Assembly: GCA_030247855.1 (NCBI GenBank)
Contig: JAPDRN010000037.1
Location: 62,001-126,000, forward strand
Source: Knufia peltigerae
Taxonomy: Eukaryota > Ascomycota > Eurotiomycetes > Chaetothyriales > Trichomeriaceae
Length of the DNA stretch: 64,000 nucleotides
Reading direction: 5' to 3'
Each line of letters opens with the position of its first letter. Position 1 is the stretch's first letter. The translations under genes and the position numbers were made by a program. The notes beneath the pieces were generated by a model. That model searched no databases and was not told the DNA's origin. It saw only the letters and a list, made by a program, of their open reading frames with translations. Positions 23,257 through 33,295 of this stretch are shown in pieces.

Positions 23257-23899
23257 CGTGGGTCGAGGTAGTCGACTGCGATGACTCGGCGCGTGAACAT
23301 GTCAATCAATCAATCAGTCATGGTGTACCCTGGCAAGCCCGACGATATATATACGACTTTGAAAATATAGACAGGCATCCGAATAAAACAAACATCACGT
23401 CATTACTCGACCTTGTCAATTGAGATGGATGGAATGGATATGGAAACGTCAACGCACCGAGATTTTGAATAGCCAGTCTGTCTCAGAACTAGTAAAGAGC
23501 CAGAGTAAGAGTCAATATAAAAAGTGAAAAAACGGTATCTGATAGTTGAACTCGTTCCTCGTTCCTTGGGAAAATTGCAGGACAAGTCTTTTTAATGTCG
23601 AATACATTTCGGGGTGTAATCAATAAAATGCGGACTGTGCTAATTGCCAACTATGGGATATAAGGATGAAAATCTCATTCGAGTACTGGCTGGCTCTGGG
23701 TTTGGACGCTACCTATTTTTACTCCTGGGACGTTTTCCCTCCGCCTTGAAAAAGAAAGCCGCAACAAGACAACCGCCGGCCTTCCCCATTGCTAGCAATC
23801 TGGACCGAGACCACCCGGTACGTACATACAGGTCGGAAGGGATGCAAGTGGACCCCCCAAAACTACTCCTCGACCCACGTTCTACCCGTGCAAAGCTTC
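23257..23899. other. convergent intergenic region, arrestin-like to Vps27
   Basis: Both flanking genes end here. It should contain their 3' untranslated regions; no gene is seen. Confidence 0.45.
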
Positions 23900-26005
23900 T
23901 CAAAGCTCAATCAAACTCTCCTCCACCGCGACGGGTTTAGGTTGGTGTTGAGGTAAGGATTGTTGTGGGTAGCCAGGAGTATGTTGCGGTACCGAAGGGA
24001 ATTGATCTTGACTGTAGCCAGTTTGATATGCCGGGTACGACTGTGGGTTGGATTGCTGTGTTGGAGGAGGGTATTGTTGTTGTTGTTGTTGTTGTGGTTG
24101 TGGCGGCGGAAGCTGTTGATATGTCTGGGTAGGTGGGGGAAGAGGTTGGGATTGGGTTTGAGGTGTTGATGGTACTGCCTGTTGCTGTTGTTGGTAGGCT
24201 GGCAGAGCTTGAGAGGCGTACTGTGGTTGAGGAGTAGGAGCATCTGCCCCCTGAGAATAAGGGGTAGGTGTATGCTGAGGATCGGGAGGTGGCAACTGAG
24301 GGTACGCGGATGGAGGAGGAGCTTGTGAAGGCTGAGAGGAGTATTGTTGTTGGTGATACATTTGCGGAGACGGTGGTTGATTGAGCTGTCCACCTTGCTG
24401 CTGCTGCTGCAGCACCGAATTTTGATATGAATACGATGAGACTGAGGCGTCCTGCTTTGCGCTCGAATATGAATACGAGCGTTGTGGTTCGGGCATTGGT
24501 GGTTGTGAAGGTGCTCCATAAGGTTCAGCGGATGGTGCATTGCTAAAGTAATAGTTCTCCGCCCCCCCTGGCGCAGTGCTCATAGATGGCGGAGGACCTG
24601 AAGCGATTGATGGGTACATTCCAGAAGCTTGAGGTATGCCTGGTGAGGCCATGCCGTAACCTGGATATCCCGGATTCCGCTGGTTATAGGTATTGTTCAG
24701 TCGATCCTCGAGCATTCTATCGTAGTAGCGAACAACAGTCGACAGTTTGGCATGAAGATCAAGCAAAGCATCATTCTTCGACATTGTCTCGCCCAACGTT
24801 CTGGCCAGTTTGGGTCGAAGCTTGCCGATGCTTTCATACAATTCTTGAATCTGTGGTTCTCGTAGTATTGTGCCCGGTGGTTGATGTTGTAGACGGTCGA
24901 CAAGCGTGGAGAATAGGTTGATGTTCTCCGCTTCCACGATTGATAGCTCATAGTCATTCTTCGGCATGATGAATGGTTGTGTAGAAGTTGCACCATCGGC
25001 TGCAGATTTCTTAATCGAGGCCGCATGCTTCTTGGCCTGTTCTTCGGCCTCCTTCAGAGACAAGGCTATGGCAGCCTTCAGATCAGGGTCGTCCTCTTCC
25101 TCGGCTGCTGCCGCACCGTTCGTCTTTGGAGGCTCCTTCTTTCGTTCCTGTGACTGCGGCACGTAGCCTGAGCTTGATATTCCCTTGGCCTCCTCCAGAC
25201 TCATTTCCAAAGCTCTTTTCAGATCCTCATCAAAGCTGCTAGCCTCTACCCTGGCACTTCGTGGTTGCATGGCGCTAGGTTTGGGTGCGAAAGACACTCG
25301 GCGATCGGAGCCACCGGACTTCCTGGTCAGTTTGTCGTAGCATCCGTCGTCGACGCGCACAGGCTGCATGATGCCCAGGTGTGGTAAAGGAATCGACTTG
25401 GAGGAACACTGCTGATCGAAGACATTGCCGCAATTCCTGCAATGGTGCTTGCGATTCGTAAAGGTGAAAGCTGTACGACATCGCATGCAGACATCACTGT
25501 CGGCCCATTCGGGAGGGGCGCTGCTGTCCACCATAGTACTTGCAATCTCAACCTTTGGTGGAAATGCGAATCCTTCTCTTTGGAGGGTCTTGTAGACTTC
25601 GTTGATATACGAGAGATCGTATCGAGCTTGGGTGGCAATGGCCCAAGTCTGTATCAGTTCGAGGATCTTGCCTTTGACGTCGTCGTTTACAGCTGCAGGT
25701 CCGTAGGCTTTGAGCAACGAGACAAGATTGTCCATAAACTCGCGGGATGCGATTTCCGTCAGGAAGTGAGATCCTCCATTCTTCACGCACGTGTCTGTGA
25801 GTTTCAAGGCTGAAAGCTGAACATTGGGATTCCTGTTGCCTATCCGTCGCTTCAACGATCGCATAGCCTCTTTAGGCTGCACTGTTTTGGATCGGATCAA
25901 ATCGGAGATTTCGAGACTTGTAGCGATGTCTTCGAGACTACTTGAAGTAGCTTTTTCAATTTGCTCGTCGAGGGCAGACGTGCCAGAGGAGAACCATCCA
26001 GCCAT
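23900..26005 (-). CDS. vps27: Vps27 (ESCRT-0 subunit, VHS-FYVE-UIM)
   Basis: A single exon of 701 residues. It carries a VHS domain (about 10-150), a FYVE zinc finger (about 165-230, with CMRC and the PI3P-binding RKHHCRNCG), two ubiquitin-interacting motifs (DEDLKRALEMSLEEA near 259-273 and DDPDLKAAIALSLKEA near 305-320), a helical GAT-like middle, and a long Pro/Gln-rich tail ending in a clathrin-box-like LIEL. Vps27 with Hse1 binds ubiquitinated cargo and PI3P on endosomes and starts ESCRT sorting into multivesicular bodies. The frame extends upstream, but the ATG at 26005 is where family homology (MAGWFSS) begins. It lies head to head with a Doa4-type deubiquitinase. Confidence 0.95.
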   Translation of the reverse strand: MAGWFSSGTSALDEQIEKATSSSLEDIATSLEISDLIRSKTVQPKEAMRSLKRRIGNRNPNVQLSALKLTDTCVKNGGSHFLTEIASREFMDNLVSLLKAYGPAAVNDDVKGKILELIQTWAIATQARYDLSYINEVYKTLQREGFAFPPKVEIASTMVDSSAPPEWADSDVCMRCRTAFTFTNRKHHCRNCGNVFDQQCSSKSIPLPHLGIMQPVRVDDGCYDKLTRKSGGSDRRVSFAPKPSAMQPRSARVEASSFDEDLKRALEMSLEEAKGISSSGYVPQSQERKKEPPKTNGAAAAEEEDDPDLKAAIALSLKEAEEQAKKHAASIKKSAADGATSTQPFIMPKNDYELSIVEAENINLFSTLVDRLQHQPPGTILREPQIQELYESIGKLRPKLARTLGETMSKNDALLDLHAKLSTVVRYYDRMLEDRLNNTYNQRNPGYPGYGMASPGIPQASGMYPSIASGPPPSMSTAPGGAENYYFSNAPSAEPYGAPSQPPMPEPQRSYSYSSAKQDASVSSYSYQNSVLQQQQQGGQLNQPPSPQMYHQQQYSSQPSQAPPPSAYPQLPPPDPQHTPTPYSQGADAPTPQPQYASQALPAYQQQQQAVPSTPQTQSQPLPPPTQTYQQLPPPQPQQQQQQQYPPPTQQSNPQSYPAYQTGYSQDQFPSVPQHTPGYPQQSLPQHQPKPVAVEESLIEL

Positions 26006-26788
26006 GGTTGTAGGTGGGTGGCCACGGGCCGTTAGGGAGGATAGGACAGAATGGGGCAATTTATGAGGAACGTTGCAGTGAGAGAGTAGCCAGAATGATG
26101 GTGAAAAGGACAAGAAGGCCTTGTAGAAGTGCTCTGATCGTCGAATGCAAAGAATGGAGTGTGAAGAAGTTGAATGTAGTTTGCACTGTCCAGCCTACCA
26201 TGAGCACCTGAAGGTTGCTGCGATGACATCTGAAACTGCGGGTGTGGGCTCTCCGCGGAACCCTAATCGTCTGGCACCTAATTGATTAGGCGTGATAGGC
26301 TTACAAAGAGCCGCTTAGCAGCCTAAAGGAGCCACGTACGGAGGTGCTTACAATGGGCGGCAAACTCCAGTGACGCGCTGCGGGCGACCCAGACTCGGCC
26401 TGTTCTTACTGCTTCGTTCGTACCCGTCGTTGCCGTCATACTGTGATATTCTGGGGTGGCGCATGCTTCAGCACAACTCACTCACCCATAGGCATAGTAG
26501 TCGGTTTGCTCAGCACATGGAACCTGGTCGACCTCTTCTATGTATTCCTACTCACACTACCTGACTGAATATCGCATTCCTCCCATCCATACCCTGTCTA
26601 TCCTCTTGCTTGCTTCATAGCAGCACGTCCTTGACTGTCTAGTCCTCTTTGACACTCATTGTGTAGCGCTACGACCGCCATCCTCCGATCGTCTCCAGTT
26701 GAGACCACAAAGCGACGTTGCTTTGCTGGGCTTTATCTTCAGAACCAGTCGCGCAATGATACTGCGGTGATACACTCACACCAGCGCC
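26006..26788. promoter_or_regulatory. shared bidirectional promoter region, Vps27 / Doa4-type protease
   Basis: 783 bp separate the two start codons of divergently transcribed genes. No other gene is present. I did not identify specific factor sites. Confidence 0.5.
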
Positions 26789-29700
26789 ATGGCGGCGTAT
26801 GCGTCTCCCTCATCGTTTGGGAGTCAGGCCACTGCACCGTCTGCGGACTCAATATCCACCCGGTCGAGTTGGTCGGACACCAGGAATACAACACCTGGTT
26901 CTGCCTCTGAAAGAGTCTTCGCACACATTAAAGATATCATTCACGACGCGACAACTGGTATCGAACCCGATGGTTCGCTCGCCCACTACCTGAGTGAGGT
27001 TGAAACCTGTATTGCGACAGCAAAGAGTTCGGTCGACTTTCGGCGGCCTGACGTTGCGTACAAGAACTACCTTCGCGCATACGAGATTGCCGTCGAACGT
27101 ATACCAACCCACAAGGATTATGGAATCTGGGATAATAACTCCTCTTGGAGTTCGAAATACAAGGCAGGTTTACGAAGGATCAACGAACTATCGAATCAAA
27201 TGGCACAAGTGAGAGGTGTCATTGAAGAGAACAACCGACGCCATGGTACACAGCAGCGGTCGGTTTCGAGGAAGCCGGTCTACTCTACGGGCTTTGGGGT
27301 GCCTTCGACGGCCTCTTCTGCCTCCTCTGGCAGGACAAACGGCTCCGAGGTGTGGCAAACAGACTCTCGCCCGTCAGCTGAACTTCCAGATGCATTGCGC
27401 ATCAATCGGGCACGGCCATCAAGCAAACCGCCGAAGCCAGAAAGTCTTCAAGGACGACCGCTGAGCGAACAACCTAATGACTTGAGCCAGCGCTTTGCTC
27501 GTTTGAGAGGGCCAGGAAGCTCTAAGGAGGTTGGTCCTATTCTGACCATGCCGAACCCGAGTGATTTTCAATCAGCTGCCGGCAACGCTCCTCGACCGCA
27601 GTCTTATGCACCTTACGCAACTTCGAAAGTTAACGGTGCTTCCAGTCATCGATTGAACGGACCTCGTGATATGCCAGGACCTGGTAACGGACCCTCGCTT
27701 CCTCCCAAAGTGCCACTGACCACCAACATGGTCATGCCGAAGCCCCCGAGCCCGACGTATAGCCCAATAACGACAACTTCTATTGCTTCTCATGCTAACA
27801 GTAGCCGTTTGCCAACTGAAAGTGGCCGTCCTCCACATGAGAGGAAACAAACTTACTACAATCAATCGCAAAATTCATCTACGAATTCTCTGCACATACA
27901 GAGAACCCGCGACGAGATCCTGTCTCCCTACAGGCCGACCACTCCGAATGGGATCAATTCAGCTATCGTCGCAAAGAGTAGTTCTAGCGAAATTCCTCAC
28001 AGACCCTCGATAGATGCACAAACTCTGCTCGAGTATATGAAGAAATATAATGTTCTCGTCGTTGATATCCGAGAAAGGGTGCTTTTTGATGACGGACATA
28101 TCATGTCGAGCTCGATCATATGCATCGAGCCCATCTCTCTCAAAGAAGGTGTTTCAGCAGAGGAACTCGAGGATCGGCTTGTTCTCGCTCCGGACGTGGA
28201 ACAAACCCATTTCTCTAGAAGAAATGAATTCGATATCGTCGTCTATTATGATCAAGATACAAGCGATATCTCATACTTGAAAGGGCCACCATCAATGACA
28301 AGAGCTCCTGCGCTGCGAGCACTCTACGACACACTTTATGAGTTTAATGACACGAAGCCACTGAAGGACGGACGTCCACCAGCTTTATTAGCAGGTGGTC
28401 TTGATGCATGGGTCGATTTTGTGGGAGCTCAATCATTAGCACGTTCTAAAACTGCCGCCATGCTCGGCACAATTCAACGAAGACGAGCCGTTGGTCCTGG
28501 CCGACCCATTGCTCGACAACGTCTGGTGTCGGCCAATTCCCGCTACGAAGTGCGTAATAGGCGTCTTCGTGACCACAAATTCCTTGATGAGAGTGAACAA
28601 GAAGCGTGGCGGCAGCAAGCCCTACAGGAGGAGGTCATGCCAGCCGAGAAAACAAGAGCCGCGAGTGACGATGAAGATGCCACCGTTGACGAAGAACTGC
28701 CACCTCCGTCTCCGTTTGTGCCTGACTACGAGACATTCCTCCGTCGTTTCCCGTCAATACGGCAGCAGGAGTCAATGATAATGCCAGCACGGCGACCGTT
28801 AGCGTCGCATCCAGCTCCGTACCTTCCTCATGCCGTTGCGCCTGTACCTCAAGTGCCGACAAGGCCACCTCCAGCCATACCACGACCAAGTTACTCGGGG
28901 CAAGCCGACATCAATGCTCCCCAGCCTGCGCTTGCGAGAGTCACTTCTGCAAGCCGGCCTCCTCTCTACTCGTCAGCAACCTCTATCAGAGCCAAGCGTC
29001 TGCCAAAGACTGGACTGACCAATTTCGGCGTCACTTGCTATATGAATTCGACTCTACAGTGCTTGTCTGCTACCATTCCATTATCGGCCTTTTTCAACGA
29101 CAGGATGTATGAAGCGTATGTCCAGCGGAACTGGAAAGGCAGTAACGGTATAATGCCCAAACTCTACGCGAATTTGGTCCAAGCTGTATGGCAAGGAGAT
29201 AACGAAGTCATCAAGCCGTCCACGTTCAGAAACTTCTGTGGTCGGATGAACCGTGAATGGGTAATCGATCGACAACAAGATGCCAAAGAATTCTTCGACT
29301 TTATAGTCGACTGCCTCCACGAAGACCTGAATGTAAATTGGGAGCGCACACCACTCCGTCCACTGACTACGGCTGAAGAGATGCAACGTGAACGTATGGA
29401 AATTGCACGTGCCAGTCCGATTGAGTGGAAGCGGTATGAGCACCGGGACCACAGCTTTTTGTCGTCACTATTTGCTGGTCAGCACGCCTCCCGCCTCAGA
29501 TGCTTGACGTGCAAACGAACCTCAACCACATACGAAGCATTCTACAGTATCAGCATCGAGATTCCTCGCTCCGGTACAGGGCATATATACGACTGCATGA
29601 ACAGCTACTGTAGAGAAGAGAAGTTATCAGAGCTTTGGCGCTGTCCATATTGCAAATGTGAACGAGAAGCGACCAAGCAGATAATCCTCACCCGCCTTCC

Positions 29701-30094
29701 GCAATTCCTTGTCATTCACTTCAAGCGCTTTGCAGCGAGTAAGCATGAAAAGGCCAAGAAAATTCACACGCCCATCGAATTCCCGCTCCATGGACTAAGT
29801 ATGGATGACTTTGTCATTCCGCGTCCGCCGAGTGTTCCGGATGCAGAAGGACAGATTGACATGGCGACCACCCCGCCGTACAGTTATGATGCATATGGCG
29901 TGCTGCGGCATCTCGGAAATAGCGGCGACGGCGGTCACTATATCAGCATTGTCAAAGATCAAGGTCGGGGCTGTTGGCGTAAATTTGATGATGAGCGGCA
30001 CGTTGACCTGGACCCAAACAAGCTCTCTGCCCGGGATCGTTTGCAGAATTCGGAGGCTTATATTGTGTTTTATCAGCGGGCACAAGCGAGATAG
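26789..30094 (+). CDS. doa4: Doa4-type ubiquitin carboxyl-terminal hydrolase (rhodanese-USP)
   Basis: One exon of 1101 residues. An N-terminal helical, MIT-like region is followed by a disordered linker and a rhodanese-like domain (about 405-550, with VLVVDIRERVLFDDGHI and LLAGGLDAWV). It lacks the rhodanese catalytic Cys, as in Doa4 and USP8. The USP domain begins near 740 with the Cys box GLTNFGVTCYMNSTLQCL, includes a CxxC...CxxC zinc site (CLTCKR, CPYCKC), and has the His box HLGNSGDGGHY near 1049. Doa4 removes ubiquitin from cargo on endosomes before vesicle budding. The divergent neighbour Vps27 acts at the start of the same pathway. Confidence 0.93.
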   Translation: MAAYASPSSFGSQATAPSADSISTRSSWSDTRNTTPGSASERVFAHIKDIIHDATTGIEPDGSLAHYLSEVETCIATAKSSVDFRRPDVAYKNYLRAYEIAVERIPTHKDYGIWDNNSSWSSKYKAGLRRINELSNQMAQVRGVIEENNRRHGTQQRSVSRKPVYSTGFGVPSTASSASSGRTNGSEVWQTDSRPSAELPDALRINRARPSSKPPKPESLQGRPLSEQPNDLSQRFARLRGPGSSKEVGPILTMPNPSDFQSAAGNAPRPQSYAPYATSKVNGASSHRLNGPRDMPGPGNGPSLPPKVPLTTNMVMPKPPSPTYSPITTTSIASHANSSRLPTESGRPPHERKQTYYNQSQNSSTNSLHIQRTRDEILSPYRPTTPNGINSAIVAKSSSSEIPHRPSIDAQTLLEYMKKYNVLVVDIRERVLFDDGHIMSSSIICIEPISLKEGVSAEELEDRLVLAPDVEQTHFSRRNEFDIVVYYDQDTSDISYLKGPPSMTRAPALRALYDTLYEFNDTKPLKDGRPPALLAGGLDAWVDFVGAQSLARSKTAAMLGTIQRRRAVGPGRPIARQRLVSANSRYEVRNRRLRDHKFLDESEQEAWRQQALQEEVMPAEKTRAASDDEDATVDEELPPPSPFVPDYETFLRRFPSIRQQESMIMPARRPLASHPAPYLPHAVAPVPQVPTRPPPAIPRPSYSGQADINAPQPALARVTSASRPPLYSSATSIRAKRLPKTGLTNFGVTCYMNSTLQCLSATIPLSAFFNDRMYEAYVQRNWKGSNGIMPKLYANLVQAVWQGDNEVIKPSTFRNFCGRMNREWVIDRQQDAKEFFDFIVDCLHEDLNVNWERTPLRPLTTAEEMQRERMEIARASPIEWKRYEHRDHSFLSSLFAGQHASRLRCLTCKRTSTTYEAFYSISIEIPRSGTGHIYDCMNSYCREEKLSELWRCPYCKCEREATKQIILTRLPQFLVIHFKRFAASKHEKAKKIHTPIEFPLHGLSMDDFVIPRPPSVPDAEGQIDMATTPPYSYDAYGVLRHLGNSGDGGHYISIVKDQGRGCWRKFDDERHVDLDPNKLSARDRLQNSEAYIVFYQRAQAR

Positions 30095-30665
30095 GGTCTC
30101 GATGATAGCCTGGATTGGGACATTGACGGACTTGACACCTATGACGACTACCTTCCCGTCGATGATGAATCGCCTCTGTGCGGTGATGACCAAACGCGGC
30201 CAACAAGGTCACTTGGCTAGACCTACCTAGGTATGCATTGTCTTTTGCGATCCTATTACCATGATGAGCGAATAATGGGATTTGGGTATTTGCGCTTTGA
30301 GCCTGTCTGTATCTCTCATAGCAATTCATAGGACATCGTGAATATCAAGCCACGTCGAAGTTTCGTTTACGTTCTGATCTGCAATGATTGTAAGGAAGTA
30401 CTTCTGAAAATACTTGCGATTGTATATAATCGTGCAAATCTCTCCTTGTCTCTCTATCCAACATATTCATGACTTGGGTGGCTTGAAACGAAGTGCGTTT
30501 CTTCGTTCCAAGAGTGAAAATACCTACTCTCGTCTGCTAAATGCTGCTGCTAATGGTAGACGGCTTGCTCGATGGTTATTTTGTTTTCTCCTCGATCGAG
30601 CGAGTAGTCAACGACGTGTGATGACTGGTAACTGAAAAAGAAAGAAAGGAGACAAAAGAAAATCA
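30095..30665. other. convergent intergenic region, Doa4 to HBS1
   Basis: 571 bp hold the 3' ends of two convergent genes. A CCTAGGTA-type palindrome lies near 30228. No gene is supported. Confidence 0.45.
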
Positions 30666-33295
30666 TCATTCGATCAATCCAGCAGCCACAGTGTCTCCGT
30701 TCGACCTCAGGACGACCCTCGAGGGGGCTTCCAACGGCACGGCGTCGTCGAGCCGCACGAGCACCCTCGCGACGGTGCCGGGCTGGACGATCTTGGGCCT
30801 CTTCTTGACCACGGCGCCCGAGGCCTTGTCCAGGGTGGCGACGAGTTGGGAGATGCGGCCGGGGACGTGGAGCCGCCCCTTGTGCACGTCGACGGCCATG
30901 GGCGTGAGGTGGTCGAAGGCCAGGACCTTCGCCGTGAACTCTCGGACGTTGCGGATCGGCGAGGACGACGCGCTGCACAGCACGTCGCCCGTCTTGAGGT
31001 GGACCGGGTCGATGTCGGTGAGGTTGAGGACGACGTTCTGGCCCGCGACGGCCCAGTCTCGAGGCTCGCCGTCGTCGTCGACCTGCAGACTGCGGACCTG
31101 GGCCTTTTCGCCGCTGGGCATCACCAAGACCTGCTCGCCGGTCTGCACCGTGCCGGATTCCAGGCGACCCGAGACGGACAAGGGGTTCTGCACGCCGCCC
31201 CGAAAGACATCGCCGATGGTCATCCTCAGCGGCTTGTCTAGCGCGTGCGTCGCCGGTTCCGACTTGTCGAGCTCCTCGACCAGCGTCGGGCCCTGGTGGT
31301 ACCACGACGATCGAGGGTCGGAGGAGCGGCGGAGGATGTTGCCCCCCTCGAGGCCCGAGCAGGGGACGAAGGAAATGTTTTTGGGTTGGAACCCCGCGCT
31401 GGTCAGGAACCCGGACATTTGTTGCCGGATCTCCTCGAACCGAGCCTGCGACCAGTCGGCCACGTCCATCTTGTTGACGGCCACGATGATGCGCTGGACG
31501 CCTATCGACCGGACGAGGAGGGCGTGTTCTTTGGTCTGGCCTCGCAAGCCGGATTCGAAGTTGCCCGTCGACGCGTCGATGACGAGCACCGCAAAGTCCG
31601 CCTGGCTGGCGCCGGCGATCATGTTGGGCACGAAGTCGCGGTGCCCGGGGGCGTCGAGGATGGTGAAGCTGGTCTTTTCCGTCTCGAACTTGTTGGTGGC
31701 GATGTCGATGGTGACGCCGCGTGCCCTCTCCTCGGTGCCCTGGTCGAGGACCCAGGCGAAGGCGAACGATCCTTTGCCGATGGTCTCGGCTTCTTTGCGG
31801 TACTTGTCCATCGTCCGCTGGTCGACGGCTTTCAGGTCGAACAAGAGTCGTCCCATGAGCGTGCTCTTGCCGGCGTCAACGTGGCCTACACGGGGATGGA
31901 GTCAGATACACCCAGACACTCCAGAGGGGAGGGCGATACTCACCGATGACGACAAAGTTGGCGGCATTTTTCCGTTTGATCTTTTTGAACTCGGATATGA
32001 CATCGATGTTTTTGCTCTTGACTTTGGGTGTTTCTTGTAATGACAGTGATTGAACACCGCTGGCTATAGATGTCTTGGGTTTGGGTGTTTCTTTGACTTT
32101 GGGTTTGGGTGTCGTTGTAGTTGTAGTTGATGCTGTTGCTCAAGACGCGACCATGTCAGCTTGTGCACCGTTGAGAGATGATAACAGCAATGTCAACTCC
32201 GACCTTTTGCATTTTGAGCCCTCGATATGACATCGTCTGGACTCGGCTCTGCAAAGGCGGCAAATCGAGAAGGATCAGGGGAAGGAAAAACAAGATTGTG
32301 CGGGACTTGTGGACGTGTATCGAAATCGTGGCTGGTCATGATGCTGGCGAAAGCCGATGGTTTTGCGCGGACCACCGGTTGCGCCACAATCAGAACCTCA
32401 GGCTCCCTTTCTTGCTCTGTCGATGTTTCCAGGGTAGAGGTTTTGTCAGCATCTTGCATCTGCAGATCATCTGTCATGGTTTGATCTTCGCAGGGTTCGT
32501 TTGTGCGAATGGTCGAAGGCTTTTGTTGATTCGATTGGCTATTGATGTGAAGACTCTGGAGACGTGCCGCATAGTCATTTTCCGAACATGGTGCAGGTGT
32601 ATTGTTGGAAGAAGAGCGCTCGTTTTCCTTTTGTCTGCGTTTGGCAGCCAGAGCAGCTAGCTTTGAAGGTTTCCCGCTTCCAGATGAGCCGCCCAAGAGT
32701 CCACCACGAGGGTACACCGGCTCGATGAGGATTACAGCCTTGCGGCGCTCGGGAACGCGAAGCCAAGGACAATCCTTGAAGAACTCTGCGGCAGAGAAAG
32801 GTTCCGAGCACACAGTAGGGCTTGTAAGCTCTTGTTGGCCATCAGCACCGAACCCGCAGCTCAAGCATTCATGGCCATCACGATCCGAATCAAGTCTCGC
32901 ACGTAGAGTAGTCGAATCAACGGAAAAGATAGGCTTACTCTTGTTCTCAGTGGCTGTCTTCTTTGATGGAGTGGCTGCAGATTTGTGTTTGCCTTTATCG
33001 CAAGTTAGCAGAAGTTATGCCACTGAATGCTTCGAAGATTCTTACTGGTGAGGTAGGCTACGGATTTGTTGATGTCGTAGTAGTAATTCCAAAGAGCATC
33101 CTGAATCTCGCTGTCCGCCAGTTTGAAGGCTGAACCAAGACTTTCGCGGACCTTGATCGTGCCCAGCCGCATTTGCTCCTTGTCTTCTGGTGAAAGTTCA
33201 TTGTCGCCGCCCTCGTCGTAGTTTTCGTCGTATTCGTCGTAATCGTCATAATCGTCATCGTCGAGAGCCAGGCTCTTGACTCGTCGATTGCTCAT
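30666..33295 (-). CDS. hbs1: HBS1 / SKI7 translational GTPase (alternatively spliced)
   Basis: Exons 33046..33295, 32939..32992, 31944..32132 and 30666..31885 give a 570-residue HBS1 form. It has an N-terminal HBS1 domain (SLGSAFKLADSEIQDALWNYYYDINKSVAYL) and an EF1A-like GTPase with GHVDAGKST, DAPGH and NKMD. If exon 2 runs on to 32204, still in frame, the product is 815 residues. It then includes FFKDCPWLRVPERRK and YPRGGLLGGSSGSGKPSK, the kind of segment that marks SKI7 and binds the exosome. HBS1 with Dom34 rescues stalled ribosomes; SKI7 links the Ski complex to the cytoplasmic exosome. The last exon is strikingly GC-rich, which opens long shadow frames on the other strand. The 3' splice site of exon 3 is NAGNAG-like (32132 or 32138). 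Confidence 0.88.

Noticed and set aside
30691..32040. 449-residue plus-strand ORF opposite HBS1
   Set aside because: It is the antisense shadow of the GC-rich HBS1 GTPase exon, has no family resemblance, and the minus-strand frame carries all GTPase motifs.
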